Assembly (NCBI GenBank): GCA_963855995.1
Contig: OY979716.1
Location: 31,550,230-31,614,229 of the forward strand
Length of the DNA stretch: 64,000 nucleotides
DNA from: Muricea muricata
Taxonomy: Eukaryota > Cnidaria > Anthozoa > Malacalcyonacea > Plexauridae
Reading direction: 5' to 3'
Under the pieces are notes generated by a model. It was not told where the DNA came from. It did not search any database and saw only the letters and a list, made by a program, of their open reading frames with translations. Within the stretch, counting starts at the first letter, position 1. Every line of letters begins with the position of its first letter. A program made the translations under genes and the position numbers. Below are positions 1-11,756 of the stretch, one piece after another.

Positions 1-508
1 TTATATTGTTTGGCAACATTTCGGAATACATCACTTTTGTAAAAAACAAAACATACCGTGCATGTTTCTACTATTTGATATTTATTTATTCTAATGTTAA
101 TATTTGCTTTATTCCACACAAAAAAGTGTTTTGTGGTTGCTTTTTAAACTTAGACGTCCGGTTTGTTAAGTAAGTCCCCCCCCCCCCTTCCTCGCTATGT
201 CCGACTTTGTTCGGATTTCTGCAAACCGTGTCCGACACTCGCATCAGACGTCCTCTGTGTATAGCCACTTAGGTTGCCATAGCACAGCAAGTTTTCTTCT
301 TAACTATGACGAGCTATATATCAGATGCAAGTTATTAATCCCAAATTTTTTTTGTATAGTGTAAAAGTAATAAGTTTGTCAACAAATAACGATATATGTA
401 AGGTAACACTTGTAAACCATATTAAAGATGAGAAAAAGGGATGTTTTAACAATACCAATTGACAAGCAAGGATGCTTATCAAAGTTAACAATACATAAAA
501 ATTGCGGC
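1..508. repeat. Segmental-duplication block, copy A
   Basis: This stretch matches 11757-12781 by eye over nearly its whole length, apart from a 483-bp MITE inserted in the other copy. Both copies contain a C-run followed by the same downstream sequence and end in the same short string attgcggc. No coding potential is visible. Here the BEL/Pao remnant follows directly; in the other copy a Penelope-like fragment follows about 50 bp later. The block marks the left end of a duplicated segment that also carried a host exon. Confidence 0.75.
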
Positions 509-1017
509 TCAAATTGCCCGTCCCACCAGGGCGCGCGGGACAAATTGAATCTCCATTTGATCTCGAACTTGTTTAGTTCGCTATGGAACTTTTCATCTTT
601 CATAGCTTGGTTTAACCATGTCGCTGCTGCTTGAAACGTTTTCGCATGGTCCGAGTAAATGAGAGATGGACGACCTCTTCTAGCGATCAATCGTTTGAGA
701 CTCCCAAGGAAGGATGCTGTCTCAAGACTTTCCAAAACTTCTAAGTAAACTCCCTGAGTCAAGATGCACGCAAACAGGACTAAATACGCTTTCCCTTCTT
801 TGTTTCTTTTAACCCGGTATTTGATTGGGCCGGCGAAGTCGATCCCAATGACTTTATAGGGAGTTGTTCCTTCTGTGCGCGTTGTTGGTAATTGAGCTGG
901 TATTGGAGCCGGATAAGATTTGGCCTTAAATTTCTTGCATCTCGTACATCCCTTTCGCGACTTTTTCACCAATCGACGCAGACGAGGTGCCCAAAAATTT
1001 TCGCGAATCTTCGCCAT
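509..1017 (-). pseudogene. BEL/Pao integrase core, 3'-truncated
   Basis: The frame starts near a CTRCKKF zinc-binding remnant. It then shows GIDFAGP (first catalytic Asp) and YSDHAKTF (second Asp), followed by APWWDGQFE, where the catalytic Glu region of BEL integrases lies. Directly after that motif, at about 509, similarity to integrase ends and the sequence becomes the duplicated host-flank repeat. The element therefore lost the integrase C-terminus and its 3' LTR by deletion or rearrangement at this point. Confidence 0.82.
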
Positions 1018-1031
1018 CGTCAGGATAACTC

Positions 1032-1934
1032 CTACTGAAGTGTCGCTATATGGGCTTCTTCGAACAGTTTTACGCTAAACAATGAACTGTCCGGCAGGTA
1101 AATAGGGAGCTTTCCTTGCACTCGTCCCCTGCAATTTAGAATGCCATTCGTGTCAGCATGTATGTTCAGTTGGACTGAATCATTTGCAAACTTTGGGTCT
1201 CCTTTCGCCTTTGCTTGTACTCTGCCAATCCACCATTGGCGTTGCTGATCAATCTCGTCTGTTGTCAACGGACCGTGTCGTCCGCCCTGCGATGTTTTCA
1301 CTCGACTATTATCCAGAAATCTTTTCACCCAAGCACCAATCCTTAGGGTTTTCGCTAATGGATATTTCTTCAGAACGGCCTCCATAATTGTTGACTGCTC
1401 ATCTTCTATGCTCGTGTTGAGAATTTCTCGCGTTGCTTTCGATTCACTTTGAGAATCAACAGAAGGTTTGACTACGAGGCGCGGTGGCCAATTACTACGA
1501 TTTGACAGCCAGATAGGACCCTTCAACCATAGCGTTGTGAGTTGACCACCTCTACTTCCGAGGTCTGCCGGATTTTCCGTGGTCGGTACATGACGCCACT
1601 CGATTCCTTCTGCTCTTTGGATCTTTGCCACTCGGTTCGTCGCGAACTGCTTGTATTGACCTTGACCTTGAATCCACCATAAGGCTACCGTGCTGTCAGT
1701 CCAACAGTGTTTCTCGTGCGGAATATGACTAAGGGCTCTGCTGGTATTAGTGATTAAATTTGTAGCCATATGACATGCGACGAGTTCCAACCTTGGTATG
1801 GTTAGTCCCTTCTTTGCAAGTCTAGCCTTCGCAGCTAGCAGCTCTTGGGTAACCCCGGATGATTGTCGCGTTACTGTATACACCGCTGCACAGAGTCCCT
1901 CACCGCTGGCATCGCCGAATCCATGAATTTCCAA
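1032..1934 (-). pseudogene. BEL/Pao RNase H and integrase N-terminal region
   Basis: A 300-residue open frame begins with FGDASGEGLCAAVY, the first acidic motif of RNase H. It continues with LELVACHMA and a DST.AL.W motif, then ENPADLGSRG, all in the spacing normal for BEL/Pao pol. The C-terminal half reaches the region before the integrase core. It is the longest open stretch left in this element. It is separated from the reverse transcriptase upstream and from the integrase core downstream by frame breaks. Confidence 0.84.
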
Positions 1935-2034
1935 ACTTTGTACCGGCTCTTGGAAATGGCAATAGGTCTTGGTACAGTCACTTCGCTTCCCAAATTTCCC
2001 ATCGCTGTTTAATCGTCCCCTTCAGTTTCGTATC

Positions 2035-3560
2035 TCATGGCCGTTTGACATCACATACTTCTCGATAGATTTGTTTACCTTGCAACGTCAGAGGTGAGGC
2101 AATTCCTAACGGATCATAAACCTTGGCTAAACGACTAAGGATGCTGCGTTTGGTAGAGTTTTCACTTCGGGATCCTGTTAGTACGCTAAACGTGTCACTC
2201 GTTTTGTTCCAGCTAGTGCCCAGCATCTTTGATTCGGTCTGTTTCACACCGAGCTGTTGTTTGGCTGCTGTTTGTTCCTCACCATCATCTTTGCCCTCAC
2301 TTTCACCATGCAACTCACCCACACTGGATCCCCAATTGTGTAAACTGAAAGTTGCATCACCGAGTATGTCAGTAGCTTCCGATTTACGCTGCTTCGCTTC
2401 ATGTACTGTGTTACCGCCAGAAACAATGTCATCGACATAAAGACTTTTCTTAAGAGCGTCCACTGCTTCTGTTGCTTTGCTTTTCCAGTGATCCAGACGG
2501 GGTTCCAAAACTCCCCCAAGCAAGAATGGCGACGACACCAAACCAAACAACACCCTGGTAAATCGCAATACTTCAACATCAGCTAGTGGATTAGCCCGCC
2601 AATGAAATCTTAGCGCATCTCTTTCACATTCTTTTATACGGATTTGAAGAAACGCGTTTTCTATGTTGCCCGTAATTGCAACTGGAAAACTTCGAGCTCT
2701 CACTAGTATTTCCCAAAGTTTGTTCTGAAGTGACGGCCCCGCGTAAAGACAGTCATTCAAGGATGGGCTATCAGGAGAAGCCTTTGCCGACGCATCATAT
2801 ACGACTCGCAGCTTCGTCGACTGAGATGACTCACGTACATCTTCCTTATGAGGAATAAATACTCCTTTCCGATAGGTTTATCGTTGGCTGGTTCCACGAT
2901 ACCTTGCTCGCGTTGCTGCTCGATGACGGCGTCGTAATCGTAGGTTAGATTTTTCCGTTTTAGACGTCGCACCAGTGATTCCAATCGATGAATGCTTCCA
3001 ACTTCGCTCGATGGTAAAGGTGCATGGTTTCCACGACAAGGAAGACCCGTCTCATACCATCCGGAAGGTGATCTAGACAGCTGTTTTTTGAATTCACAGT
3101 ATACCGCGGATTGATCAGGTTCGGCAGTGTCTGCTAATTTCAATATAACCAGATGACACAGGTCTTCGTAATCTTTCTGGGACGTTTGTGTAAGAAGCAT
3201 CGTGTTATGGTCCAGTTACACTCCTGGACTCATTGCGAACCATCCCAGTTTGGTCTTTTCAGCGATCGGTTGTCCTTCGGTCCCTACGAGTGGATTCGTT
3301 CGAGTTTTTATCCGCGCGTACTCGCCACTTCCCAGAACGACATGTACTGGTAATTGGGGTTTTTGGTCGACATCGATGAAGTTGGCTTGTTTAAGATGGT
3401 CAAACTCTTCTTGGAGCTTGTTGTAATGAGGATTGTCAACTGTGAGCAATTCTCCCTTCTCCACTTTGATCAGTTTGACATCCATCGCATAGTCACCGAC
3501 CTTCGACTCAACGGTTGCTTCATAGATTTCCAGCCTCGTTGTTTTGGATGTCAAAAGCAT
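2035..3560 (-). pseudogene. BEL/Pao reverse transcriptase
   Basis: Three minus-strand segments (3216-3560, 2757-3200, 2035-2760) in different frames together cover the peptidase-A17-type linker and the reverse transcriptase. The catalytic YVDD box (LYVDDIVSGG) is at about 2412-2441, and the palm region with F.Q..I and R..FGL..SPF..G lies just upstream. BEL elements use YVDD in this box, which helps separate this copy from the Gypsy elements elsewhere in the window. At least two frameshifts separate the parts, so the enzyme is not expressible from this copy. Confidence 0.86.
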
Positions 3561-3591
3561 GTCTATTTTCGATCTCTTTGTCTCAACAGTT

Positions 3592-4000
3592 TTACATTGA
3601 GCAAGGCAGCAAGTTTGGCAGATATGTAGGAGCTACCAGCCCCAGAATCTATCAGTAATCAACATGTTATTCCATTCACCTTCACCACCACGACTACGAA
3701 AATTTCTTCTGTGGCGCTCCCACTTACAGTTAACACTTTGTTGCCAGCATTGGTACCATCATCTTGATTTCGATCCTTGGCATCACATATACTTGTGTGG
3801 TGACGTTTGTTACACTTTCTGCATGTTGATTTACTGAAACAAGCATTTGCACGATGTTGCCAAGCTGAACAATTGAAGCAGAGTTTCTTTTTTGCAAAAA
3901 TTTCTCTTCGTTTGTTGACACTGGTGACTACTTCACACTCCCCGGCTTTATGCTCACCGTCACAGTAGACACATACCTTTGTAGCTTTCGCTTGGTAAAC
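3592..4000 (-). pseudogene. BEL/Pao zinc knuckles and aspartic protease
   Basis: The minus-strand translation shows three Cys/His knuckles of the form C-x2-C...H...C between about 3770 and 3990 (CFNCS..QHRANAC, CRKCN..HHTSIC and a CVYCD..H..GEC type). These are followed at about 3625-3660 by the active-site string LIDSGAGSSY of a retropepsin-like protease. A stop codon lies just before the protease string. Knuckles bind the RNA genome and the protease matures the polyprotein. Neither part lies in one long open frame. Confidence 0.72.
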
Positions 4001-5020
4001 TTAACTGGACTTCCCAAATTTCCCTGATGGAGAATCTAATTCCTTCTGATAAACAGGATTGCGTTTGGCCCACTGTCTGACTGCCTCGGCAAGTTTTGCA
4101 AAATCCCAGCTCTTCCAGTCTGGGTCATTTCGGACCAGGTCACCCCGTATTGCTGGAAGCTTATCCAGTGTTATGGAAACATTCCCTTGTACGTCCTTAA
4201 GTTTGTTTGGTGTCTCAAGGGTTTGAACACTATGATTTAACTTCTCACTGAATTCTGGAATTTTCTTTGGATTGGCTCCCGTGATGTGTGCCAAATCCAT
4301 TATTTCCTTCACAAAAGCTTAAACTACTTCGGAATTTTTCCCATATTGATCTTTCAAAATTGACTTTGCTCGGTTATACCCCTCTGTAGTAAATGGTAAT
4401 GATTCGACACGAAGTTTGACTTTAGGGCTCAGAAACCCACACAAATATGTAAACTTGTTGATAGCAGCTATATTTGACGTATCCACCGTCTCTGTGAATT
4501 GGTTCCAGAATCTGGGCCAGTCCATATGTGACCCAACAAATTGCGCGATATTTATCTTTGGTAATCGAACTGACGTACCTTTTGCGTCCTTCCCCGTGAT
4601 AGTTTCAGACGCGCCATGACCCCCCGGATTTTCTTGCTGAGCTTTTGCTTGCATTTGTAGCTTCGTTTCCTCCAGTTTCACTTCGAATTTAAGTTTCTCA
4701 TCTCGAGCGTAGTTTTCTTCTTCCATCTTTTTACCATCGAGCCATTGCTGGAGTCGATCTACTTCGTCCTCCGCTTTGCCTATTTTGGTTTCCATTTCCG
4801 CATTCCAGTCGCTAATTTCTGTTAAGTCTTGTTTATCACAGATTTTTCTCGCCTCGACTGTACGTTTGCATTGATCCGTCTCGCTTACTATCGCTTGTAG
4901 TGCCTTTAAATGTCTTTCGATAGCTCCTTGCTTGCTATCATCAAGTATTTTCCCGGTTCTTTCCGCCGCCAATTTCATTTGAGTTAGCTTTATCTCTAGT
5001 TTCGTTTTCTCGCTCGCCAT
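4001..5020 (-). pseudogene. BEL/Pao gag (coiled-coil and DUF1759-like region)
   Basis: The 233-residue first part begins with a Lys/Glu-rich region likely to form a coiled coil. It then carries the LPKI...F.G....W..FW..F signature of the DUF1759-type gag segment found in BEL/Pao elements. The frame is stopped at 4319-4321 by TAA and continues in the same frame from about 4312 for another 103 residues, so a single nonsense change separates the two parts. The start is the first methionine after the primer-binding site. Gag would form the retroelement particle; this copy cannot make the full product. Confidence 0.82.
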
Positions 5021-5286
5021 ATTAATTCCCGAATTATTGTTGAAATGTATCGAAATATCTCACAAATATCTTCGTCGGTAGGTGCAACGTATTCCGAACT
5101 TTCGCCCCCGTGCCAGAATACGAAAATTTGTTTGTATTCTTTTAATTAAACAATAACATATTTCTCACAAATCGCTATAATATCGTCAACACTGTGATTT
5201 TTTTTCTCTCTCTCCTCGCACGTGTTCGTATGTCCCTCTTATTCTTCATGTTCCTAAATGTTCTACGTAATACACATATATACTTA

Positions 5287-6774
5287 TTTCGCCATAGTGC
5301 TATCTACTAAACCATAAAAGCTATGGTTATTCTTAGGTGCTTATGTGGTTCAGAGATGGTGCTTGTTGGGGTGGTCATTTGTAAGTGTCAAATGTCTAGC
5401 ACTCATATTTCACAAGAAAATGAGCATGCAATACTGGGGTCAAATGTCAATTTATGTCTTACACCTTCAGATAAACAGCAGTGGAATAGAATTACATTTT
5501 TTTAAGTCTTTTCGATAGAAACGTAATTATGACTTATTTTAAATATATATTTATTGTTTTGTGTACAAAAGTTAATATTTTGTGACCGACATAATCATTT
5601 GAAATGAACATACCTCATGCAAATTGCAGCTCAGATATGATGGTATTAGGCACATTCCCAACGGGTTTTAACTACGTTTCAAGTAGATCATAGCTGTTTA
5701 ACCATGACGGGGTAAAACTTCAACTTTGTCCAAATTTGGCGCCATTGTGTTGTCCGGCATCGGTTGTCAACAATTCGACCTTATTATAATTTCATCCAAG
5801 CCATTTTAATTGTACTATTGACAAACTTAACCCTTCGTTAATTAAGGATATCAAACTAAAATTATGAATAAAAAATACAAGGTGCGGTAGTAAACCATCC
5901 TGTACAATGTTGCTCATTCCTCTATGCTCTAAAAAACATTCCGCACAAATCTCGTGCGGACAACTCGGGGGGAGGGGGGGGGGAGGTGGAAGGGGAGAAT
6001 TTCAATGTCATTCTAGCTGACAAAACATTGAGAAATGTCGCTAGGTTATTTGCCAATAACAATGTCAATGAAGATTTCATCACGATTGTACAATAATATA
6101 ATTTTTTGTTAATTTATACCTGCTATTACTTCCATTTCATTAATTCTTCTTGTGTTCTGTTGTCACACGCAGTGTTCTAACTTCGTGAAGACATTCAACC
6201 GCCCCCCCCCCCCCTCTCACAGTCCTGTCACTTTGTCCGCGCGAGCTTTGTACGGAATGTTTTTAAAGGCTCATGAGCAACATTTTCCGGGATGGTTTAA
6301 TACCGCATTTTGTACCTTTTATTCATAATTTTAGTTTGATATCGTTATTGCAATTAAATTGGCTTGGATGGAATTATAAAAGGGCCGAACTGTTGACAAC
6401 CGATACCGGACAACACAATGGCGCCGAATTTGGACAAAATTGAGGTTTTACCCCATCGATGGTTAAACAGCTATCATCTACTTGAAACTTAGTTAAAACA
6501 TGTTTAGAATGTGCCTAATACCATCACGTCTGAGCTGAATCAAGTATTCGGAAGGATTTCAACGAGCATCGGTGTAAACAGCGGAGCAAAGTAGCGAATT
6601 TGGGAAAATACGTCAATTTGCATGAGGTATGTACATTTCAAATTATTATTTCAGTCACAAAATATTAACTATTGTACACAAAAAAATAAATATATATTTA
6701 AATAAGACTTAACCACATAAGCACCTCAGAATAACCATAGCTTTTATGGTTTAGTAGATAGCGCTATGGCGAAA
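5287..6774. mobile_element. Large foldback DNA element, 1.5 kb
   Basis: The two ends are long inverted repeats. The left end reads TTTCGCCATAGTGCTATC and the right end is its near-perfect reverse complement (gatagcgctatggcgaaa). Inverted similarity continues inward for several hundred bases on both sides. The left arm has an extra segment of about 170 bp (around 5345-5517) missing from the right arm. The centre (about 5970-6220) holds a G-run and a C-run facing each other. No transposase is encoded, so it is non-autonomous. No clear target duplication was found. Confidence 0.72.
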
Positions 6775-6908
6775 GCATTGTTTTGGGATGTGGTCAGTTT
6801 GGGATGTTTCGCCCTGGATTGGTGTTCAAGCAGCGTTACCTTAAAACAGTTGCCTGTCCTAAATGAAATGCATACAAACTAATATACAGGTCCTAGACTA
6901 TAGTTATA

Positions 6909-7690
6909 AGGATACATATACTTATATTTAGAGACATGCGTAAGTGTACATTAACTAATTAAATATAATGGGTTATTTTGAAGCTTTAGCTCCATGTTTC
7001 ATTTCGGGCGTAAACAATCGTATGGCAAAAGCAGTAAAGACCATTCTGCAGACTTGTCGATAATCTTAAGAGTTGTTTAGAATAAACTCCGGTAGTATGC
7101 AAGTAATGGTAGACTTATTTTCCTGGTAGGGCATAAATTCCAATCCAAAGACTCCAACCCATAGATTTGACATGTTCAATGTGTTCCCAGTTTATGATGT
7201 GACTGAAAATTTGCGATTTATTTTCCTGTGAGTGTTCCTTTAATCCAATGTTCAGACATCGATTAGTTTTTCAAATATATCAACTGTTACATCTAGAGCA
7301 CATAAACTCGTATACAGTTGAGCTTTCGTATCTCATTGAGGTTTTATCTTTGTTTTCCACAGAATAACGAAAATGCTTTTTATCTTTAGTAAAAGGGTTT
7401 TTCTATTTGTAAATGAGTGTGTTAGTCCAGTGTCATATTTACCAAGGTAGAGCAAATGAATGGTTTTAATGTATGGTTTAAACACGAGCTGAACCACGGA
7501 AATATTTAACTAGTTAATGTACACTTACGCATGCTTCCAAATATAAGTATACGTACATGTATGATGTAACTTTATATTATGTATCCAATTACGTTATAAT
7601 CTTCACAATATAAGAATCACTGTTATGTAACTAGCGTCATTCCTGATGATGACTAAAATATATAGATAGCTAGAATAAATTTAACGCGTG
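6909..7690 (-). mobile_element. Penelope-like fragment with inverted arms, copy 1
   Basis: This segment is closely similar to 12831-13697. It has the same architecture: a left arm (around 6909-7015) and a right arm (around 7480-7690) that are inverted copies of each other. The interior on the minus strand corresponds to the GIY-YIG-bearing interior of copy 2 but is more decayed. The right arm contains the plus-strand string CATTCCTGATGATGACTAA. Penelope-like elements are known for inverted or direct partial repeats at their ends, which is the reason for the call. Confidence 0.5.
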
Positions 7691-8462
7691 AAATTGTTCC
7701 CATGGGTAATAGAACAATAAAATGATTTTTTTACAAGAACCGTAAATGCTGTAATTAGCGCCCTATCTTAAACAAGAGCCGCTTTCTCTAATAAGTTTGT
7801 CTGAAAATCTTAATGAAATACTGTAACTTTTATCCTAGTATTAAGTTGAACAACTACCATAATTTTAATTTATTATCGAGGAAAACTCAAATTCTAAATA
7901 TTGTAAAGCGCCATTGGTTTACCAGGAGTAATTGCACTATAAAATGATCAGTGGCGTAGCCAGCACGACAATTTAGTCCCGCTATGCAAATTTCAGACAA
8001 TTTATATACGATATAAACTACAGTTAATGGGGCAATGCTTAGAACTTTGACAGGTGATGGTAACACTTACACAATCACATTATTTTCTGTGCGTTGTTCA
8101 AAGTTCACTTTGATTACATGTTCTAAAAGATCAAAGGTCATATTTCGATCCATCATGCGTGCACATGCACATGCACATGCACAGGTTCGACATGGTTCCC
8201 AACAGCCAATGAAATTGCGAGATTTCCATAAATACGATACAATAGATATTGCATGCTCGAAAAAGGTCACTTTGTCTCAAAGTTCCAACGAGAAGGCTAC
8301 TACAAACGACGCAAAATTCTTTACCCACCCACCCACTTCCCCTGTCGATGGCCCCTAGATGATCTCGAACGAAATCATTGGAACACTTGGGATAAACATT
8401 GCAAACATTGGTGAACATTGTAACCCTGCAAATTTTGCGCACATGGTATAGTAAAGTATACA
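7691..8462. other. Intron DNA shared with copy 2, no gene
   Basis: The first 180 bases resemble 13700-13870 and belong to the segmental duplication. The remainder holds only a short CATGCA microsatellite at about 8160-8182 and open frames with no recognisable domain. I see no exon with supporting splice sites here. Confidence 0.5.
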
Positions 8463-8698
8463 TGGTGAGTAAAAAAAAAACTGATGCCCTTCCAAGTTCA
8501 AATATGCCGCGAAATTCATTACGGAGCTTTAAGTATTCCCATAGGTATACAGAGAACAGATCGTGCATCACTAGTTGAATTGGTTTACGTACTGTGTACT
8601 AAATGACGATCTGTTCTCTGTATACCCATGGGAATACACCGTAGCTACATTCGCAGCTAATTTGAATTTGAAAGAGCATCAGTTTTTTTTTACTCACC
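8463..8698. mobile_element. Foldback MITE, 236 bp
   Basis: The ends are inverted copies: ggtgagtaaaaaaaaactgatgc at the left is matched by its reverse complement at the right. The arms continue through a shared block containing tacagagaacagatcg close to the centre. The element is almost entirely arm with a very short spacer and no coding capacity. The flanks do not show an obvious target duplication. Confidence 0.7.
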
Positions 8699-8850
8699 TT
8701 GTATTGCGTATTATTTATGTTACATGTATTTGTTCAATTTTTAACAATAAATAGAATGGTCCTGCGGTTGAAGTGCTCCCAAATGGTCACCTTCAGGCCC
8801 ATAGACTCGGATTATTTTGTAAATAAGCATAGTCGAATCGTAAGAACTGT

Positions 8851-8977
8851 CCAAAGGGATTATCACCCTTTGGTTCAGGTTAATGTCGGAGGGAATTATC
8901 ACCCTTCTGGCACGGCCCTACTCGGGGATTATCACCCCTAGGGCCGCCCTACTCGGGGATTACCACCCCTAGGGCAT
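8851..8977. repeat. Four tandem hairpins with a shared ATTATCA loop
   Basis: Four successive units each place a G-run and a C-run around nearly the same seven-base loop: GGGATTATCACCC, GGGAATTATCACCC, GGGGATTATCACCCC and GGGGATTACCACCCC. The outer stem differs between units but stays paired: CCAAAGGG with CCCTTTGG in unit 1, and GCCCTA with TAGGGC around the G/C core in units 3 and 4. Each unit could fold as a hairpin in DNA or RNA. Function unknown. Confidence 0.65.
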
Positions 8978-9329
8978 TCAATCTCTTCTAGCGGGTCTTA
9001 TATATACTCTGCTAGATGAAAACATAAGGCCGTACGAGTCTCTTGGGTTAGACCACAATTACAACAGTTTATGTAACAATGTATAACTGGAGTACTTCAG
9101 CCCCACAATTACTCTGTGTGTCCGCGTTTGATATTATTTTCAGTTCAAAAAGTAATTGAAACATTAAAAGTCATTTTCAAGTTATTATCATTATTCATTT
9201 CTTTAGAAATTCATTGTTTTCACAGTCAATGAACATGAAAAAATTGGCATAGCAGGACTAAATCCTCGGGCTGGCTACGCTACTGTAAATGATTAAATTA
9301 TTTTTATGATTATTAAAAGTTTGTATTAG

Positions 9330-9666
9330 CATAGTTAATAGAGTAGATGGTTTGGAAACTTATTAGAATAACAATATAACTCATTATCTATGTTCGTCAA
9401 CGTTTATTCCAAAATATGGTTCTTCATCGTCACGTGGGTATTGTGTTTTCGCCAAATCCACCAATAGGAATTCTTAAATTACTCTATTGTTCAAGTCGCG
9501 GATGGCTAAATTTCCTAAAACGTTGCTATTGGTTAGTTCAGTGAAAATACAATACGTACGTGACGACGAAGGACCTCATTCCTGCATAAACCAGAACAAA
9601 AACATAGATAATGACTTATATTGTAGTTCTAATGAGTTTCCAAACCATCTAGCTCTATTAACTATG
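9330..9666. mobile_element. Foldback MITE, 337 bp
   Basis: Left end catagttaatagag and right end ctctattaactatg are inverted copies. Similarity extends inward through blocks containing agatggtttggaaact, tcattatctatg and a cgtcacgt core. No coding region is present. A diverged relative with the same taactcatta and gtttatgca blocks may lie at about 28300-28500. Confidence 0.65.
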
Positions 9667-10393
9667 GTATTAGTCACCTCTCTCTTGAACCACCCCCCCC
9701 CCCCCCCGGATGACCTAGATGACGACGAAGATATTGACATGGATCTATGAGGGACAAAATGTTTTATATTATTACCACAATAAGTGGGATATCAATTGGG
9801 TTCAGAAACTACGCATGTATTCTTAGCAAAATACGTGTCTTAGTTTTGTTTTGTTTTGTTTGCTTTTACATTAAAATTATAGAAATAAAATAACCGCATA
9901 TCTATTAAACGCCCTCTCTACAACCGTTAGTTTTATTAGAGCATTTACGGTACATTAAAATATTTGCAAGCTGATCTTTATGGAAATTGATATCAGCTGC
10001 TCATAATTTAACTAGCACTTATCAAACGCATTAGACAAGGCGGTTGCTTTCTTTTCGCTTATGTCATGGTTTTTTGTAAAAAAGGAAAACGAATGACCAG
10101 CTTGTACTATTCAAAGCCCTTCACTAGTCCCCTAAAGGGCTATGTCACTATATATAATGGTTGAACAAGTGCTGAACAGGCATCAACCCGCCCCCTCCCG
10201 TTAAATATACCTGTACAAGCAATACGACTAGAAATATAAAGCATATTTTGTGAACTAACAACATTTTACAACACCTTGCAGAAAAAAATGCTGGGTGCTC
10301 CCAGTCATGTCACTCTGAAGTCAATTTCTTAAAAAAGACCCTGTGTATTTATTTCCTTGCGATATTAAAACACTCAGATTAGAAAAAACATAC
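9667..10393. other. Intron segment shared with the second exon copy
   Basis: A C-run followed by GATGACCTAGATGACGACGA at about 9690-9750 matches 13900-13960. The block around 10190-10230 (cgccccctcccgttaaatat) matches 14200-14230. These matches place the interval inside the segmental duplication. No exon is recognised between the MITE and the donor site of the downstream exon copy. Confidence 0.55.
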
Positions 10394-11284
10394 CTTCTCA
10401 TTTTTTTTCAAATTTTTACTTGTGGATCTGGTGGCATCAGATTCTTCACATTTGATTTTGTCTTTATTTTCTTTGCAAGTTTCCTGAGTGTTGTTCATAT
10501 TGCCTTGTGCATTTAGTGCGGTTGCCGTTCCGCCTTCACTGTTTCCCTTTACAGTTTGTCGTTCATTGCTAGATGTTTTCGCTTGTAATTTTCCTCCTGA
10601 AATTTCATCAACATTACCTCCTTCAACACTAGTATTAGGTCTACCAAGATTCTTATTGGTCTCTTTACTTTCCTCCTTCTCTTCCTCTTCTAACTGCTGA
10701 ACAAATTTTTGCCAAAGTTCTTCAAAGACAACGTTTTCCGTCCTGGCCGTTCTTTCAGGACCTTCTAGAATTCCATCAAATTGAGCTGAAACGTCAATTT
10801 GGTTATTTAAAACAGGTATTTCTGAGTGACCTGTGTCAGCGTTTGTCATCAAGTCTTCAGTTTGCGCCCGTACTGTATTATCTGTCACACCGCCTCCACT
10901 GCTATTTCCTTGACAGTCAACAGCGGAATTCTTTTCATGCAAAGTAGAGGGATCTTCTACAATTTCTATCCCTGTCTTTGTAACAACCGTTTGTTGTACC
11001 ACAACACGTTTTATTTCCTCAGTTTCTTTAGTGACCTCTGGAGTTTCTGGGGTAGTGTGCCCAGCATGACATAAATTTAAATCATTTCCATTTCCTCCCG
11101 GAGTAGCTACTTTAACATTCTCGTTTTCGTTTGCTGACGTCATTTCCGACACGGCAACACGTTGTTGGGAACTTTGAGCAACTGCATCTTCACACGCGCC
11201 TTGTGTTTCTTCTAAAATCTGTTTTCTCTTATCCCTAATATTGCTTGCCAAAAGTGTTTCTTTTTCCTGTTGTGGAGCTTCACT
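10394..11284 (-). CDS. Host gene exon 4: acidic low-complexity exon, copy 1
   Basis: This minus-strand exon is 891 nt (297 codons), phase 0 at both ends. The acceptor is AAACAG before AGTGAAG and the donor is AAG|GTATGT. The encoded segment is rich in Glu, Asn, Thr and Ser with no transmembrane segment or recognised fold. It contains an RKQILE..QGACEDAVAQSSQQ block, a WQKF.QQ.EEE predicted helical stretch and a TVKGNSE block, all shared with 14319-15229. Exon 3 ends in phase 0, so the two join in frame. Read-through past the donor meets a stop within five codons, so the gene either continues left of this exon or ends in an alternative 3' exon not seen here. Function unknown. Confidence 0.68.
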
Positions 11285-11756
11285 CTGTTTTTCATACACA
11301 AGAAACAGTAAAATCATATTACTAATGTCATGATTCAATGAAAGCAAAACAAACATATTTGATTATGTCTGAGCGAAAGGAATCTCGTTTGACATTCGCT
11401 TAAAATGTTTACAAGTTTATGACAAGTTTTTTCACATCTTCAAAAGATATACACCAATGGCCTAAATTTAGGGGCTATTAACAAAGGACGTCGGGTACAA
11501 TGTTAGATTTTTTAACCCCTCTTCCCTCCCCTTCTTCGCTATTGTCCATATTTGGTGGCCCTCCCCCCTCCCATAGACATCCAGCATAAATTGCATGCAG
11601 TTTTACCTTTGCCGTCATTACAATTACACTAATCATCCTTAAAAAACGTTAGGTTAACTTTTAATAACCTCAATAAAACTATTATTAACAACCAGGTCTT
11701 TGTTATGGAGGGTCGTAATTCCGGGTTTCGATACCCTGTCTTAAACGAGTTGTGAA
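11285..11756. other. Intron, no gene seen
   Basis: The sequence after the exon is AT-rich with a short pyrimidine-rich tract (about 11515-11575). No open frame with a domain, no splice-supported exon and no clear element boundaries were found. Confidence 0.45.

Larger units (their letters stand above)
509..5286 (-). mobile_element. Degenerate BEL/Pao LTR retrotransposon
   Basis: Read on the minus strand the order is primer-binding site, gag, zinc knuckles, aspartic protease, reverse transcriptase, RNase H, integrase, which is the BEL/Pao layout. A TGG-initiated primer-binding-site candidate (TGGCACGGGGGCGAAAG) lies at about 5099-5115, just upstream of gag, so the sequence from about 5116 to 5286 is probably what remains of the 5' LTR. 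Translation is broken by in-frame stops and frameshifts. The 3' end is cut inside integrase at about 509 and no 3' LTR is seen. The 5' side is bounded by a foldback element starting at 5287. Confidence 0.88.

Noticed and set aside
8035-8571. Overlapping frames on both strands near the CATGCA microsatellite
   Set aside because: Cys-Met and His-Ala repeats come from the microsatellite; no domain or splice support.
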